DNA of 64,000 nucleotides, taken from positions 88,619,333 through 88,683,332 of the forward strand of contig CM070548.1 in the NCBI GenBank assembly GCA_036346405.1. Direction: 5' to 3'. Source of the DNA: Phyllostachys edulis. Lineage: Eukaryota > Streptophyta > Magnoliopsida > Poales > Poaceae. The translations under genes were made by a program, and so were the position numbers. The notes under the pieces are model-generated. The model was not told where the DNA came from, searched no databases, and saw only the letters and a program-made list of their open reading frames with translations. This document shows, piece after piece, positions 1 to 12,300 of the stretch. Numbering within the stretch: the first letter of the stretch is position 1; the number at the start of each line of letters is the position of its first letter.

Positions 1-2
1 AC

Positions 3-3000
3 AGTGTACAGGGGTACTCTTTTAATACAGCCTTTCAGTTATTGAACCTCAGAAATTACGATGCTATACTCGGGGCCGACTGGATCTATGACCACGGCCC
101 TATAGGTCTGAACCTAAAGACTAGAGAACTATCACTTTCAAAGGAAGGTCGAACAGTAATATTCAAGGATTATACCATTCCGGGCAGACACTGTTTATTG
201 AGTGCAACCAAGTTGGAGAAGCTATTGACAAAGGAAGTCCTGAGCTGCATGATTCAAATTAACTGGGTGCAAGAATCTGAGAACCGAGAGCTGGAAGAAC
301 TGCCAGCCGAAGTATACAACCTGCTACAACAATATGCAGATGTATTTGAAGAACCGAGAGGACTGCCTCCAAAAAGAGAATGCGACCACAGTATACCATT
401 AAAAGGTAATATGGACCCTCCTAATATCAGACCCTATCAAACCCCTCACCATCAGAAGGATGCCATGGAAAGTATCATCAGTCAGTTACTACAGTCGGAA
501 GAAATCAGAACAAGTGTGAGTCCATACTCATCTCCAGCTATAATGGTTAGAAAAAAAAGATGGTTCTTGGAGATTGTGTGTAGATTATCGACAAATCAAT
601 TCGATGACCATCAAAAACAAATTTCCAATGCCGATCATTGAAGACTTATTAGATGAACTACACCGGGCAAATGTATTCTCTAAATTGGACTTGAGATCGG
701 GGTTTCATCAAATCAGAATGAGGGAAGAGGATATTCATAAGACCGCCTTCAGGACTCATTTAGGCCATTATGAGTACACCGTTATGCCGTTTGGGCTAAC
801 CAACGCCCCGGCCACTTTCCAATCCCTCATGAACTAGATATTCAGTATGCAGCTGAGGAAATATATACTTGTGTTCTTTGATGATATATTGATCTATAGT
901 AAGAACTTGTCAGACCATGTGGACCACTTACAGCAAGCTTTGCAACTATTGAGGCAAAATCAGTTAAGTGCTAGAAGGAGTAAGTGTTGTTTTGCTTTAA
1001 CCGAAATTGGTTATTTGGGTTATGTGATCAGTGGATCAGGAGTGGCTACAGATCCAAGAAAAATAGCAGATGTGATGAATTGGCCAGTCCCAAATTCAGT
1101 TACCAAGCTGAAGGGATTTTTGGGGTTAACAGGATATTATAGGAGATTTGTAAGAGGGTATGGGAAGATCTGTCGACCGCTCTTTGACATCTTGAAGAAA
1201 TATTCGTTTAAGTGGGAAGAAGCTCAGGCTATAGCTTTTGATACTCTTAAAAAAGCTATGACTACCTGCCCGGTCCTTGCACTACCAGATTTCTCCAAAC
1301 CTTTTGTTTTAGAAACAGATGCTTGTGGTACTGGATTGGGTGCAGTTTTGATGCAAGGGAGTAGACCCATTGCTTACTATAGCAAAACACTGGGGGTAAG
1401 AGCAGCAGCCCTATCCATTTATGAGAAGGAGGCTATGGCTATATTAGTAGCTTTAAAAAAATGGAGACACTATTTGTTGGGCAACCCATTGGTGATAAAG
1501 ATAGACCAAAAGAGCCTTAAATTCATTACCACCCAAAGGTTAGTGGAGGGAATACAACACAAATTGCTTCTCAAATTACTGGAGTTTGATTATAAAGTGG
1601 AGTATAAGAAAGGAAAAGAAAATTTGGCTGCGGATGCTTTATCTAGAAGAGATACTAATCTTATGGAAGGCGAAGAAAATTGCCAAGCTATTGTTACTGT
1701 TACACCAGATTGGGTTGAGGATGTGAAGGGTAGTTATCACAATGATCCTTTGTATGAGAAATTGTGGGTGGATGGTCAGTTTCAAGGAGGGGCCGAAAAC
1801 CAATATGCAATGGAATCTGGTGTAGTCAGGTACAAAGGTCGAATATATGTGCATCTTGGAAATGAGAGCAGAGCCAAAATTTTGGAGTCTTTCCATTCTT
1901 CTTCTATAGGAGGACACTCGGGGAGAAGAGCAACTTACCACAGGGTAAAAAAATTGTTTTATTGGCCAAGGTTAAAGAAAGAGGTGGAAAAACTAATTAT
2001 GGAGTGTCCGGTTTGCCAAGTCACTAAGGCTGAACATATTCACATTCCGGGACTATTGAACCCATTGGAGATTCCCGACATGGCATGGACTCATATTAGT
2101 ATGGACTTCATCAAGGGTTTACCCAAGTCAAAAGGTAAAGAGGTTATCTTGGTGGTGGTTGATAGATTCACTAAATATGCACACTTCCTACCTTTGTCTC
2201 ACCCATACTCAGTGCAGCAAGTAGTGCAAACTTTCATGGATAATATATTTAAACTGCATGGGATGCCAATTGCTATTGTGACGGATCGTGACCGAATATT
2301 CACTAGTCATTTGTTCCAAGAAATTTTCAAGATAATGAAAGTATCCTTGCGATTGAGTAGTGCTTATCATCCACAGACGGACGGTCAAACGGAGAGAGTT
2401 AATCAATGTGTAGAATCTTATTTGAGGAGTATGACATTCCAAGAACCGAGAGAATGGATGGATTGGTTAATTCTTGCGGAGTGGTGGTATAACACTTCCT
2501 ATCACACGTCTTTGAAGATTACCCCGTTTCAAGCCTTATATGGTTACCCTCCGCCACAAGTGGGAGAGTTTGCTTTGCCGAGTGGTGTGTCAGATGAGGC
2601 AAGAATCACAATAGAGCAGAAATCACAGATGCTGGAACAGTTAAAGGTGAATTTACACAAAGCTCAAGAGATGATGAAATACTTTGCCGATTGGTCTCGG
2701 TCGGAGAGGCAACTTGAAGTAGGAGATATGGTGTATATCAAGATGCAACCATATAGGCAAAATGCATTTGGTATAAGGGGTTCGCTGAAGCTGAGATCTA
2801 AATTCTATGGACCCTTTAGAGTCTTGGAGAAGGTCGGTTCAGTGGCTTACAAACTGCAATTACCCGAGCAAGCTGCCATTCATCCAATTTTTCACGTGAG
2901 CCAACTAAAGAAACATCTTGGGACTCATGTAGTACCTATACGGGGATTACCACCGGTCGGGGACAATGGGAAGATCAAAACCGAGCCGGTGACAATTCTG

Positions 3001-3135
3001 GACAGAAGAGTAATTCCACGCCGAAATGAGTCTGTTGTGCAATGGTTGATACAATGGCTGAACCTGGGACCGGAGGACGCCACCTGGGAGGACGCCGCAT
3101 TCATTCAGAGTACCTTTCCAACATTTGTTCCTTGA
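3..3135 (+). pseudogene. gypsy pol polyprotein (protease end, RT, RNase H, integrase, chromodomain), broken
   Basis: The polyprotein copies element RNA into DNA and integrates it. Protease: the conserved ILGADWIYDH follows an open frame reaching the window edge, so the coding start lies outside. RT: about 330-1180, with VDYRQIN, LDLRSGFHQI and the catalytic FFDDILIYS present. RNase H: about 1290-1660, with ETDACGTGLGAVLM. Integrase: about 1880-2560, with a His/Cys zinc site (CPVC) and the D,D,E triad in MDFIKG, VTDRDR and TDGQTERVN. Tail: about 2990-3130, chromodomain-like (VVQWLIQWL, ATWED). Two breaks are visible. An A-run near 550-557 shifts the frame within RT, and a TAG at 835-837 falls just before the catalytic block. 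From 847 to 3135 the frame is open without a stop, so the decay is modest. RNase H has KIDQKSLKF where relatives usually have a Thr-Asp pair. Confidence 0.92.
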
Positions 3136-3152
3136 GGACAAGGAAAGTTTCG

Positions 3153-3164
3153 AAAAGGGGGTAA
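3153..3164 (+). other. Polypurine tract next to 3' LTR
   Basis: A purine run (AAAAGGGGG) lies about 18 bases after the pol stop codon and directly before the TGTCAG that opens the LTR. It is the expected priming site for plus-strand DNA synthesis. Confidence 0.75.
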
Positions 3165-3612
3165 TGTCAGTAACCAGAGTTACAGAGCAGTCTGAAAAAC
3201 TGATACTTCAGTCGATCGAGGGAGAAAGGATGAAGTCGGCAGTGTCCATAACGCTTCGTCGAGTTTCATTAAGTTCCAAAGGATGGCCTGGATGTCCGGA
3301 GACTTTCTAAAAGAAGATCGCAGGAGGGTTTTAGCAATTACTGTTGGCGTCAGCTCTGTTGTCGTCTTCTCTTTTATCACAGAACTTGTAATTCTGAACT
3401 TACTTGATACCATTTACTGCTGTTAAACTTCTGGACTAAGCCTGGGTTATATGACCAGCTTTGTTGGGAATGAGAAATAGGAAAAGATCCCATATTAGTC
3501 TCTAGCGTAGTTCTGTTAGAACCCTAATGTACTTTCCCCACTTGCTTCGTTACACATCTGAAATCCGCCCGAATTCCGATTTTCAGGCAAACTGAATCTT
3601 TCGGTCCCGACA
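3165..3612 (+). repeat. 3' LTR of the first gypsy element
   Basis: The LTR starts with TGTCAG immediately after the polypurine tract. The end is placed at GGTCCCGACA because it gives a TG...CA LTR of about 448 bp. No second copy lies in the window, so the right end is an inference. A comparison with the 5' LTR outside the window would settle it. Confidence 0.6.
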
Positions 3613-4802
3613 CGACGCTGTGCCCGCCTGGCAACCACCAAACTTGCTGAGGGCGTCATCTCCTTGCGTAGAACCGACGATGTGTGGTGTCGACCCAAGA
3701 GGCCCGCCGGGCAGCCATCGCCGATTTCAAGGGCCGACGATGAGGACTCGAGAGACTCAGGAGCTACCGAGAAAGCCTTGATTGAGCCTTCTATCCAAAA
3801 TCACTGTTACTTGGAACGGAGATATACTATATACGAGGGGAAACATGTACAGTGCAAGAGGGCAGAGGCCATGGAACGGAGATATATTATATATGAGGGG
3901 AACTAGCCACTTGAAATGCAAGAATTCCACATAATTGTTCTTTTTTGGTAGAAATAGGACGAATGTATATTTATTTCTTCAGTTTGAGAGTTCCTACGTT
4001 CTAGATAAATTCCTTGAGCAAGAACAGACGTGCTTGATAGCTAATTTTACAAGTGGATAGCGTCACGAGCCTCCAGAATTCGGCAACAGTATTACACGTC
4101 GGACGAGTTATCTGGTCACTGTGTTCTGTTGGCCTCTTCTCTCCCAGAATCCATCGACTGCACCCGCCCGTCTCTCTTCAAGGTTTTCCCCACCAAATGA
4201 CGAAAAAAGATAACAGCATTTAACATGGTAACAACACGGCAATCGAGACTATTCGGCCGTTAATACAGTGCCACGAAATCACCACGGCGATGAGATGATC
4301 GCCAACTGTTTGGCCTCAGCTGACTGGCTGACAATCTTGCCAGAAATTTATCCATGCGATTCAATGGTTGGGGATTGGAGAAGCATATATGAGTTCAGAC
4401 AAGGGTTATATTATCACACTGGCACAGTGACATTGTCTGCTGACAACCAGCCATGTCATTGGCAATATATTTTAGTACACAGGGCTGTTCCATGCACATG
4501 GCCGGGTCCAGCTTATGTACAAAACTCTGAAAGCTCCATATACACGATCGAAACAAAAGTACAGAAAAGTAGGAAATGCACATTATGCAGTTCAGTTGGT
4601 TTACCTCCAGTGTTGGAAAGCACATTGCTGTCATGCGGAGATTCAGAAAGTGAAAACAGCAAATATATAGGTATGTTGCAGTGGCATACGAAAGAGTAGT
4701 AAAAGAAAAGTTCATTTGCGTAGGGGAAGTTGATTTCTATCTGTTTTCCCTGTACAGAGGACTATACGTAAGTTCAATTATATGATGCGAAGTTACACCA
4801 CA
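3613..4802. repeat. Non-coding stretch with a short tandem duplication at 3812-3904
   Basis: No gene is supported here. A 33-bp segment at 3812-3844 (core TGGAACGGAGATATA) is repeated at 3872-3904 with a few changes, giving a 60-bp period. Open frames around 4268-4715 on both strands lack recognisable domains, and the plus-strand one begins at GTG, so I do not call them genes. Confidence 0.5.
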
Positions 4803-5925
4803 ACAGCCATGACAAGGGAAAGACAGGAGTGGATACTCATGAGATACGAAATCAAATGATTAATCTCTTGTAATCTCGATAATGTGACACGTAGCTGAAA
4901 TTTCCAAACGAAATTCGACAGCCACAACAATGGAAAGATAACAAGACTGAATCATAACGGGACACAAAATCAAATATTTTTTTAGAGGACAAAATCGATT
5001 AAGGGGCAAATTTTGATTCATGCCACTAAGAAACTTGCCACTTCGACATATGCCACTCTAAAAAAGTAATTCGAAAAATGCCACTAAGAAACTTGTCTTC
5101 TTTGATATATGCCACTTTAGGACTTTTTTGCTCTTGGGCCTCTCCTTCCTCCCCACCGGTCACCTCTCATCCTTCTCCTCCTCCTCTCCGCTCCCCTCCG
5201 CCGCGGTCTCTCCACCGACGCCGACACCAGCCTCGCCTCCTCCGCCGAGCTCGCGTACCGCCTCCTCCTCGCCTCCTCCTTCTCCCGCGCCCTCCCCATC
5301 CCCCTCCCTCCTCGCGCTCCCTCTCTGCCTCCTCTTGCAGATCCTTCCTCACCTGTCCTCCTTGCTGCTGCCGAAGCGCGCCTCGGCCTTCGCCCTCCTC
5401 TCCTCCCGCCCCGACCACAACCACCCTTCCCTCTGCGGTGCAGTGGCAGAGCAAGAGTGGGAGCCGAGGCTCGAGCTCCTCGACGAGCCGCTCTGCGGCG
5501 GCGACATGGCCGGTCTTAAAGAGGGACTTGAGGAGGGGGAGGAGGTGGGAATGGAGCTGCACGAGGAGGGAGAGGGAGGGCGCGGGAGAAGGAGGAGGCG
5601 AGGAGGAGGCGGTATGCGAGCTCGGCGGAGGAGGCGAGGCTGGCGTCGGCGTAGGTGAAGAGGCGGTGGCGGAGGGGAGCGGAGAGGAGGAGAAGGATGA
5701 GAGGTGACCGGTGGGGTGGAAGGAGAGGTCCAAGGGGCAAAAAAAAGTCCTAAAGTGACATATATCAAAGAAGACGAGTTTCTTAGTGGCATTTTTCGGA
5801 TTATCTTTTTTAGAGTGGCATATATCGAAGTGGCAAGTTTCTTAGTGGCATGAATCAAATTTTGCCTTGTAATAATACTGATAATGTGACACGTAGCTCG
5901 AAGCCAGGAATTTCCAAATAGAATG
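4803..5925 (+). repeat. 115-bp tandem duplication, second copy split by a foldback element
   Basis: Copy 1 is 4803-4917. Copy 2 begins at 4918 (ACAGCCACAACAATGG against ACAGCCATGACAAGGG) and resumes after the foldback element at about 5867, where the shared block GATAATGTGACACGTAGCT is found again (compare about 4879-4897 with 5880-5898). Both copies contain AAATCAAAT and a variant of GGAATTTCCAAA. The duplication therefore predates the insertion at 5005-5866. Confidence 0.7.
5005..5866. mobile_element. Foldback (long inverted repeat) element with captured coding sequence
   Basis: The two ends are inverted copies: GGCAAA-TTTGATTCATGCC at the left and its complement at the right. Homology runs for more than 300 bp on each side, about 5005-5325 and 5540-5866, around a loop of about 200 bp. 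The outer 120 bp of each arm carry repeated GCCACTAAGAAACTTG-type units. The inner arms are GC-rich and copy the same piece of protein-coding DNA. On the minus strand the loop and right arm read in part as LLPLLKSLFKTG and HVAAAERLVEEL, which looks like a pentatricopeptide repeat. This suggests capture of an exon and its duplication into both arms. The long proline- and arginine-rich frames here come from this GC-rich captured DNA. I could not find a clean target duplication. Confidence 0.75.
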
Positions 5926-6379
5926 CACATATTTTTTTCCAACTCAATTGCGAATTGTCAATTTACTATACATGTCTGTATTGAGGTATCCTTGTCAACA
6001 GTATTTGAATTTACAGGAACAACAGGAGCATCGTACCAGGCAAGCAACAGGTTAGAGATGCCCAGGATAGGTGAAGTCTTCCTGGTGCTGAATTAACCCT
6101 TTGCATCATCAATTCAAAAATGCAGGACCGACTAGTCTCCAGTTAAGTTCAACAACAGATCGATTGGCCTTGCATCATGTCAACCACACCTTGCCAAGCT
6201 CTTCCATGTCTATCCACGAATCACTGTTTGTATCCTCTTCACAGATAGATATTGGACAGGCCTAATTGTTTCTTAGCCTTCAGTTCTTTGTGTATATATA
6301 CAGCCTTTAGCTCTTTGCATATATATACATGCTCAGCTGGGCATATGTATGAGGTCACAAGAGTAATTTGTGGTGAATG

Positions 6380-9300
6380 CTAACTGATGGACGGGAGAGT
6401 GGGTTGATTGAACCCAAGGCCAGAAACCCCATCTAAAGAACCAGGTGCAACATGTTTTACTTGCCCATACCGCCTGATATGACGAAGAAGCCTGGCTAGG
6501 AAGGTGCTGTGACAAATAGTAGAGGTATCACATACCACAGTGACATGCCGGCGCGCCCTTGTAATAGTCACATTCATGCGCCTGCTGTCGCCCAGGAACC
6601 CTACAGCTCCCAGTGGATTTGACCGAACCTAGAAGCAAACAGAAAAGTACACGTCACTGAAAGAAGGTTAAATATTCATGGAGTTCGAAATGGAGGATGA
6701 AATGATCATTATCTGATCGGCGCTGCCCTTGTAAATGTCATTTGCTTCAGTATTGTATTTGTGTGACGTATCAATCAGAAAGATAGCAGGTATGCTACTG
6801 CGCTTACCATCGATATGACCACTGCATCTGCCTCCCTCCCCTGAAAGCTATCTATGGTTGAAACCTCAACCCCAGAAAGCCCTGGATAGTCTTCTAACTT
6901 CTCCCTTAACAATTGCACTTGAGCAATATAGGGCGACTGAACGGCAATTGCACTTGGAGACACTCCTGCAATCATGATTTAATCTGAGCATAAAAATTCA
7001 GGGCAAGTTTGATCAATGAATGAGAAGTGCGGACTGATTATCCTAATGTGTGAAAAACTAACATAACTGAATAAGGATCGAAGGAGTATGCAAAACGAGC
7101 GTAAAAATATTGATGTGGTTTTCAATTAAAGAAGCAAAAGATATGTACATACCACAATGTACAAGATTGAGAACATGCTGTGTAACTATATATGCTTCTC
7201 CATCATTATAAAATGAGCCTGTGCCAGCAAGGTCTAAATGCTCCTTGCAACCAATGTTTAGGGTTCCATATGGCATTCGGGTATCAAGTAAGAGCAGTGG
7301 GCACCGTGTTATCCAAGTAGCCTGAAATCAAAAGGAACAATTTAGATCCAACTTACAAAGTAGCAATACAAAAGCAGCTCATAAACACAGAATGCACAAA
7401 TTTCAAACGAATAGACACAACAATTAGAAGCAAGGCAATATGGGTTGGTCCCAGATGGAGTTCAGATCCTACCATCTGTTTCACATATAACACTGCAAGA
7501 GTCCAAGTAAACAATTACCCCCAACATCTAAATACGATATATAAAATTAACCCCACCTCATTTTGAGTGTTGGGTTGGAAACTGTTACAGATAGTTTTGT
7601 CGGCGTTCAATATCAGCATAGGAGTAAAGACAAGTTGATTCCGGAAGTTTCAATATAGCAAGTCAAGGATAGAAATGGTTCAATTAACATTGTATCCGAG
7701 TAGGACTCTTAGAGTCACAACTCCATCCGACTCTAGTATATAAGGAGTTCGGAGGTTTGTAAACAGGACAAGCATTATGAATCAATACAAATATCTTCCT
7801 CATATTCTTCTTCGTTCTATCTAATTCTGGCTTCCCATCCCTACAATCTTCGTTCTTCTTCGAGAGGCACTTCGGTTCCTAACAATTTGGTATCAGAGAC
7901 ACCGATCCCACCCACCATGCCACCCAAGACTGATTCCTCGTCCGACGCGGCTCGACGGATTGGAACACGCACAATCGGAACTACTCCAGGCCATCACCGC
8001 ACTCTAGGCAACGAACGACCAGAGATTTCGTGAGCAGCAGCTGGCTTCCGATCAGCGTCTTGACAGCTTGGCCAAGGAGATGCGCCATATGTTTGACGCC
8101 CTGCGAGTATTGCCAGCGATTCTAGCGATGGCTAACCCACCCACCCATATCCCTGCCGCACCAAATGGAGCAGTCCTGCCCCCGCTTCCTTCATCGTTCG
8201 ACGACGTCTCAGGAGCAACATCCGACAATCGGTTTCCACCCACCAATCAGTTCAACATTCATCGGACACAGGGTGGCTTTGAGCAACGCCGTGGAACCGG
8301 AGATGACTTTGAAGAACACCAGGGGTACCGCAAACGCCCCGTTGCTCCTCGAATGCAGCTGGATCGGCCACGCCTACCGCGTCCCAAACTCCCAATCTAC
8401 GATGGTTCCGTAGACCCGATTACCTGGCTGACTAAATGTGATCAATACTTCCGTGCATACAAAATTCCTGAAGAAGACAAAGTATGGATGGTAGCGTTCC
8501 ATCTCTCAGAAGTTGCCCACTCCTGGTTCTATCAGCTAGAACGCGATGAGGGACAGATCCCATGGGCAGTGTTCAAGCATTATTGTGCGATGCGTTTTGG
8601 CCCAGCCATCAGGACTAATACTTTGGGACGAAATATCAGCAGGAATTCACTGATCTCCTTTGCCATGCCAGCGGCTTGTCTCGTACACATCAGATCGAGT
8701 TATTCACTGCTGGCCTTTCAGAACCAATTCGCACGCACGTGGAATTGGCAGGTCCTACGTCCCTGCAACAAGCTCTAAACCTGGCGCGCGCATACGAGCG
8801 TCTCCACCCTACTGTCGCTAATCCGACAATAGCGGGCTGACAGGGCTCCATCGCTCGGCTGATGCCACGCTCCTGGCCGTCACCATCTCCTCGCGTCTCC
8901 CCGTCCTTTCTAGCACCACCGACAGGCTCAGCACAAACCACAGCCATAGCACCACCCGAAACACGCACGAGCGTTTTCCACTGGCTGTCCCCAGCTGAGA
9001 TGGCTGACCGCTGACAGCGCGGGTTATGCTTCAACTGTGACGAATAGTTTGTTAAGGATCATCAATGCAAATGATTGTTTTGGTTGGAGCCCGAGCTTGA
9101 CCAAGGCCCTGCGGACTTGTCAGATGATCTGTTGACCGAGGTGGTCGAAACGGAAATTTCATTGCTAGCAGTCACCGGTATCTACATGGCACAGACAATG
9201 CAATTGAAGGTATGTATCGGCACATTCGAGGGAATCGCATTGTTTGACACAGGATCAACTCACAATTTCCTCAACAAAGCATATGTCGCCGCAGTCAACC

Positions 9301-12300
9301 TCCCCATCCGACCTCGCGTGAGCTTTGAGTCAAGGTAATAATGGCGATGTGTTAGGCGCATGGGTATTTGCACTATCTGTGAGATGACGATTGCGCCTTC
9401 CGAATTTGCCGTCGATTTCTACATCATCCCATTGTCTGGTTTCGATGTTATACTGGGGATGCAATGGGTGAGCACGTTGGGGTCGGTATTGTGGAACTTC
9501 GCACAGATGCAGTTTTCCTATTGGGCGCACAATACCTGGATTATTTGGACAGGACTACAGCATCCGTCAGGGCCAGCGACTATGTTACATACCGTGGTTG
9601 GCGCCGATCCTCTGGCAACTCTTCTGGCCGAATTCGAACACCGCTTTTCGGCTCCTACGGGACTTCCCCCTGCCCGATCATGCGATCATCGCATCCGTCT
9701 TGTTCCCAACGCTCCTGACATCTCAGTGCGTCCTTACCATTATGCACGCATTCAGAAAGATGAAATCGAGCGTCAGTGTTCCACAATGTTGGCACAGGGC
9801 ATCATTCGGCCGAGTTCATCACAGTTCTCTTCACCTGTTCTTCTTGTCCGAAAGAAAGATGATTCTTGGCGATTTTGTGTGGACTACCGTGCACTCAATG
9901 AACACACTATCAAGGACAAATTCCCGATACCTCATGTGGATGAACTTCTAGATGAATTGGAGGGTGCCTGTTACTTCACCAAGTTAGACATATGGTCCGG
10001 CTATCATCGAATTCGCATGTGCCCTGAGGATGTGCTGAAAACGGCATTCCGTACTCACCATGGTCATTTTGAATTCCTGGTTCTTCCTTTCGGCCTATGC
10101 AATGCTCCCTCTACCTTTCAGGCGATAATGAATTCCATCCTTTAGTCTTTTCCTCCAACGGTTTGTTCTCGTGTTCTTCGGCGATATTCTTATTTATAGC
10201 AAAACTTGGACCGAGCACCTTCACCATGTTCGCCAAGTACTGCAGACGCTCACGAGGAATTAGCTCTTCCTTCACAAGAAGTGCACGTTTGGCCAGCAGC
10301 AGATATCGTATTTGGGTCATGTCATTTCCAATGCTGGGGTCGCTATGGATCAAGCGAAAGTATTCGCAGTGCTCGATTGGCCACATCCCCGCAACGTCCG
10401 ATGCCTGCGTGGATTCTTGGGCCTGGCTGGCTATTATCGCAAATTCATCCAAGATTTCGGTCATATTGCGGCACCGCTTACTCAACTGCTTTGCAAAGAA
10501 AGTTTCTGATGGTCTGAGGAGGCTTCGATTGCTTTTGACACTTTGAAGTAGATCGTTGCTTCAGCGCCTGTTCTTCAACTGCCGGATTTCACAAAAGACT
10601 TCGTGATTGACTGTGATGCTTCTAGATCCGGATTTGGCGCCGTCCTGCATCAGGGTGGTTGCCCCATTGCATTTTTCAGCAAAGCCGTAGCTCCTCATCA
10701 AGCTCAACTTCTAGCTTATGAACGAGAGCTCATTGGGCTTGTTTTCGCCGTTCGACATTGGCGGCCCTATGTGTGGGGCCGCAAGTTTCGTGTTCGGACA
10801 GATCATTATAGTCTGAAACATTTATTAGATCAACGTTTGTCAACGGTGCCACAACATCACCGAATTCCAAAGCTCCTCGGCTATGATTTTACAGTTGACT
10901 ACAAATCGGGCAAGGATAACGTAGTGGCAGATGCGCTCTCACGACAGCATGAGGATGTCTCTTTGCAAGCCTTGTCTACTACTGAATTTGCGTATTATGA
11001 TGATTTGCGTTGTCAACTGAAAGCTCATGCATCATGGAACGACAAGTACAATGAGTGGAATGCAGGTTCATTGTCGGTCGAATGGGAATTCTTGGATGGT
11101 TTATTGTTGTTTTGACGGCGTATCTTTGTTCCAGCGGATTTTCCAGGCGTCCAACAGATCTTTTCGGTCGCCCACTCGGTCGGTCATGAAGGTATCACCA
11201 AAACTTTGCATCGCATACATGCAAGTTTTTTCATACTAGGCGGACGATGTTTACTTCAAGAGTTTATTTGGTCTTGTGTCACTTGCCAAAAGCATAAATC
11301 ATCCTAGTTGCACCCTGCTGGTTTACTTCAACCCTTACCGGTGCCTCATCGTGTTTGGGCTGATATTAGCATGGATTTCATCGAAGGTTTGCCCAAAGTT
11401 GCCACCAAGACAGTTATTCTGACAGTCGTTGACTGATTTTCAAAGTCTGCTCATTTTCTGACTTTAAGTCACCCTTATACGGCGCAATCCGTCGCGCAAG
11501 TTTTTTTCGACGGCATTGTGAAATTATATGGGTTTCCAGAATCGATTGTCATTGACCGTGACAAGATTTTCACTGGTCATTTCTAGAAAGATCTATTCAG
11601 GTTAGCTGGTGTCAAACTACATATGAGCACAGCGTATCATCCGCAGTCTGATGGCTAGACTGAGGTGTTAATCGGACAATTGAAATGTATATTCGTTGTT
11701 TATGTGGAGATCGTGTGAAATCATGGCCGCAATGGTTGGCTTGGGATAAATTTTGCTACAATATGTCATATCATTCAGCTCTTAAATCCACTCCGTTTGA
11801 AGTGGTTTATGGGCGGCAACCTCCTCCATTGGTCCACCGACAGGAAGGTTCGGTTGAAACCCCTAAGGTTCAGAAATTATTGGACGATCATGATGAATTC
11901 CTTCAGGAAATTCGCTTAAGGCTACTTCAATCTCAGCAACACATGAAGAGTTTGGCGGATATAAACATCGTAAACTTCAATTTCAGGAAGGCGATTGGGT
12001 TTGGCTCAGGTTACATCAGAGACAACTTTCTTTTATTGCTCCGGGTCTCAATAGAAAATTGCGTCCACGTTTTTTTGGTCCATATCGCATTGTTTCCAAA
12101 ATTGGTCAAGTTGCATATGGCACTCCTCCTAGATATATTCCAGAGCTCCCACCCTTACATCATGGTCATGTACAATTACAGCCTGCCGGTATAGTTCAAG
12201 CTCATCTTAATCGCGGCGTGTGGGAGTTGAGGGTTCAGTGGAAGACCAGTCCTACATCCGACATCGAGGAAACATGGGTTACACGCGATGATTTTCAACG

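Larger units (their letters stand above)
1..3612 (+). mobile_element. Ty3/gypsy chromovirus, 3' part (5' end outside window)
   Basis: This is the right-hand part of an LTR retrotransposon that enters the window inside its protease region. The order protease end, reverse transcriptase, RNase H, integrase, chromodomain-like tail, polypurine tract, 3' LTR defines the Ty3/gypsy superfamily, and the C-terminal chromodomain-like segment points to the chromovirus branch. A frameshift and an in-frame stop make it non-autonomous as read. It resembles the element that starts at about 58139 in gene order and protein sequence, but the LTRs are not obviously the same family. The 5' LTR and gag are not visible, so neither age nor target duplication can be read. 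Confidence 0.9.

Noticed and set aside
4268..4715. Frames of 143 (plus) and 106 (minus) residues
   Set aside because: No recognisable domain, the plus-strand frame starts with GTG, and they overlap each other. No splice or promoter evidence.
5078..5942. Overlapping proline-, serine- and arginine-rich frames on both strands
   Set aside because: They follow from the GC-rich inverted arms of the foldback element and are mirror copies of each other. No single frame has a start, domain and neighbours that fit a gene.
7888..7899. tRNA gene
   Set aside because: Only the 3' complement of tRNA-Met is present, as a retrotransposon primer site. No cloverleaf.
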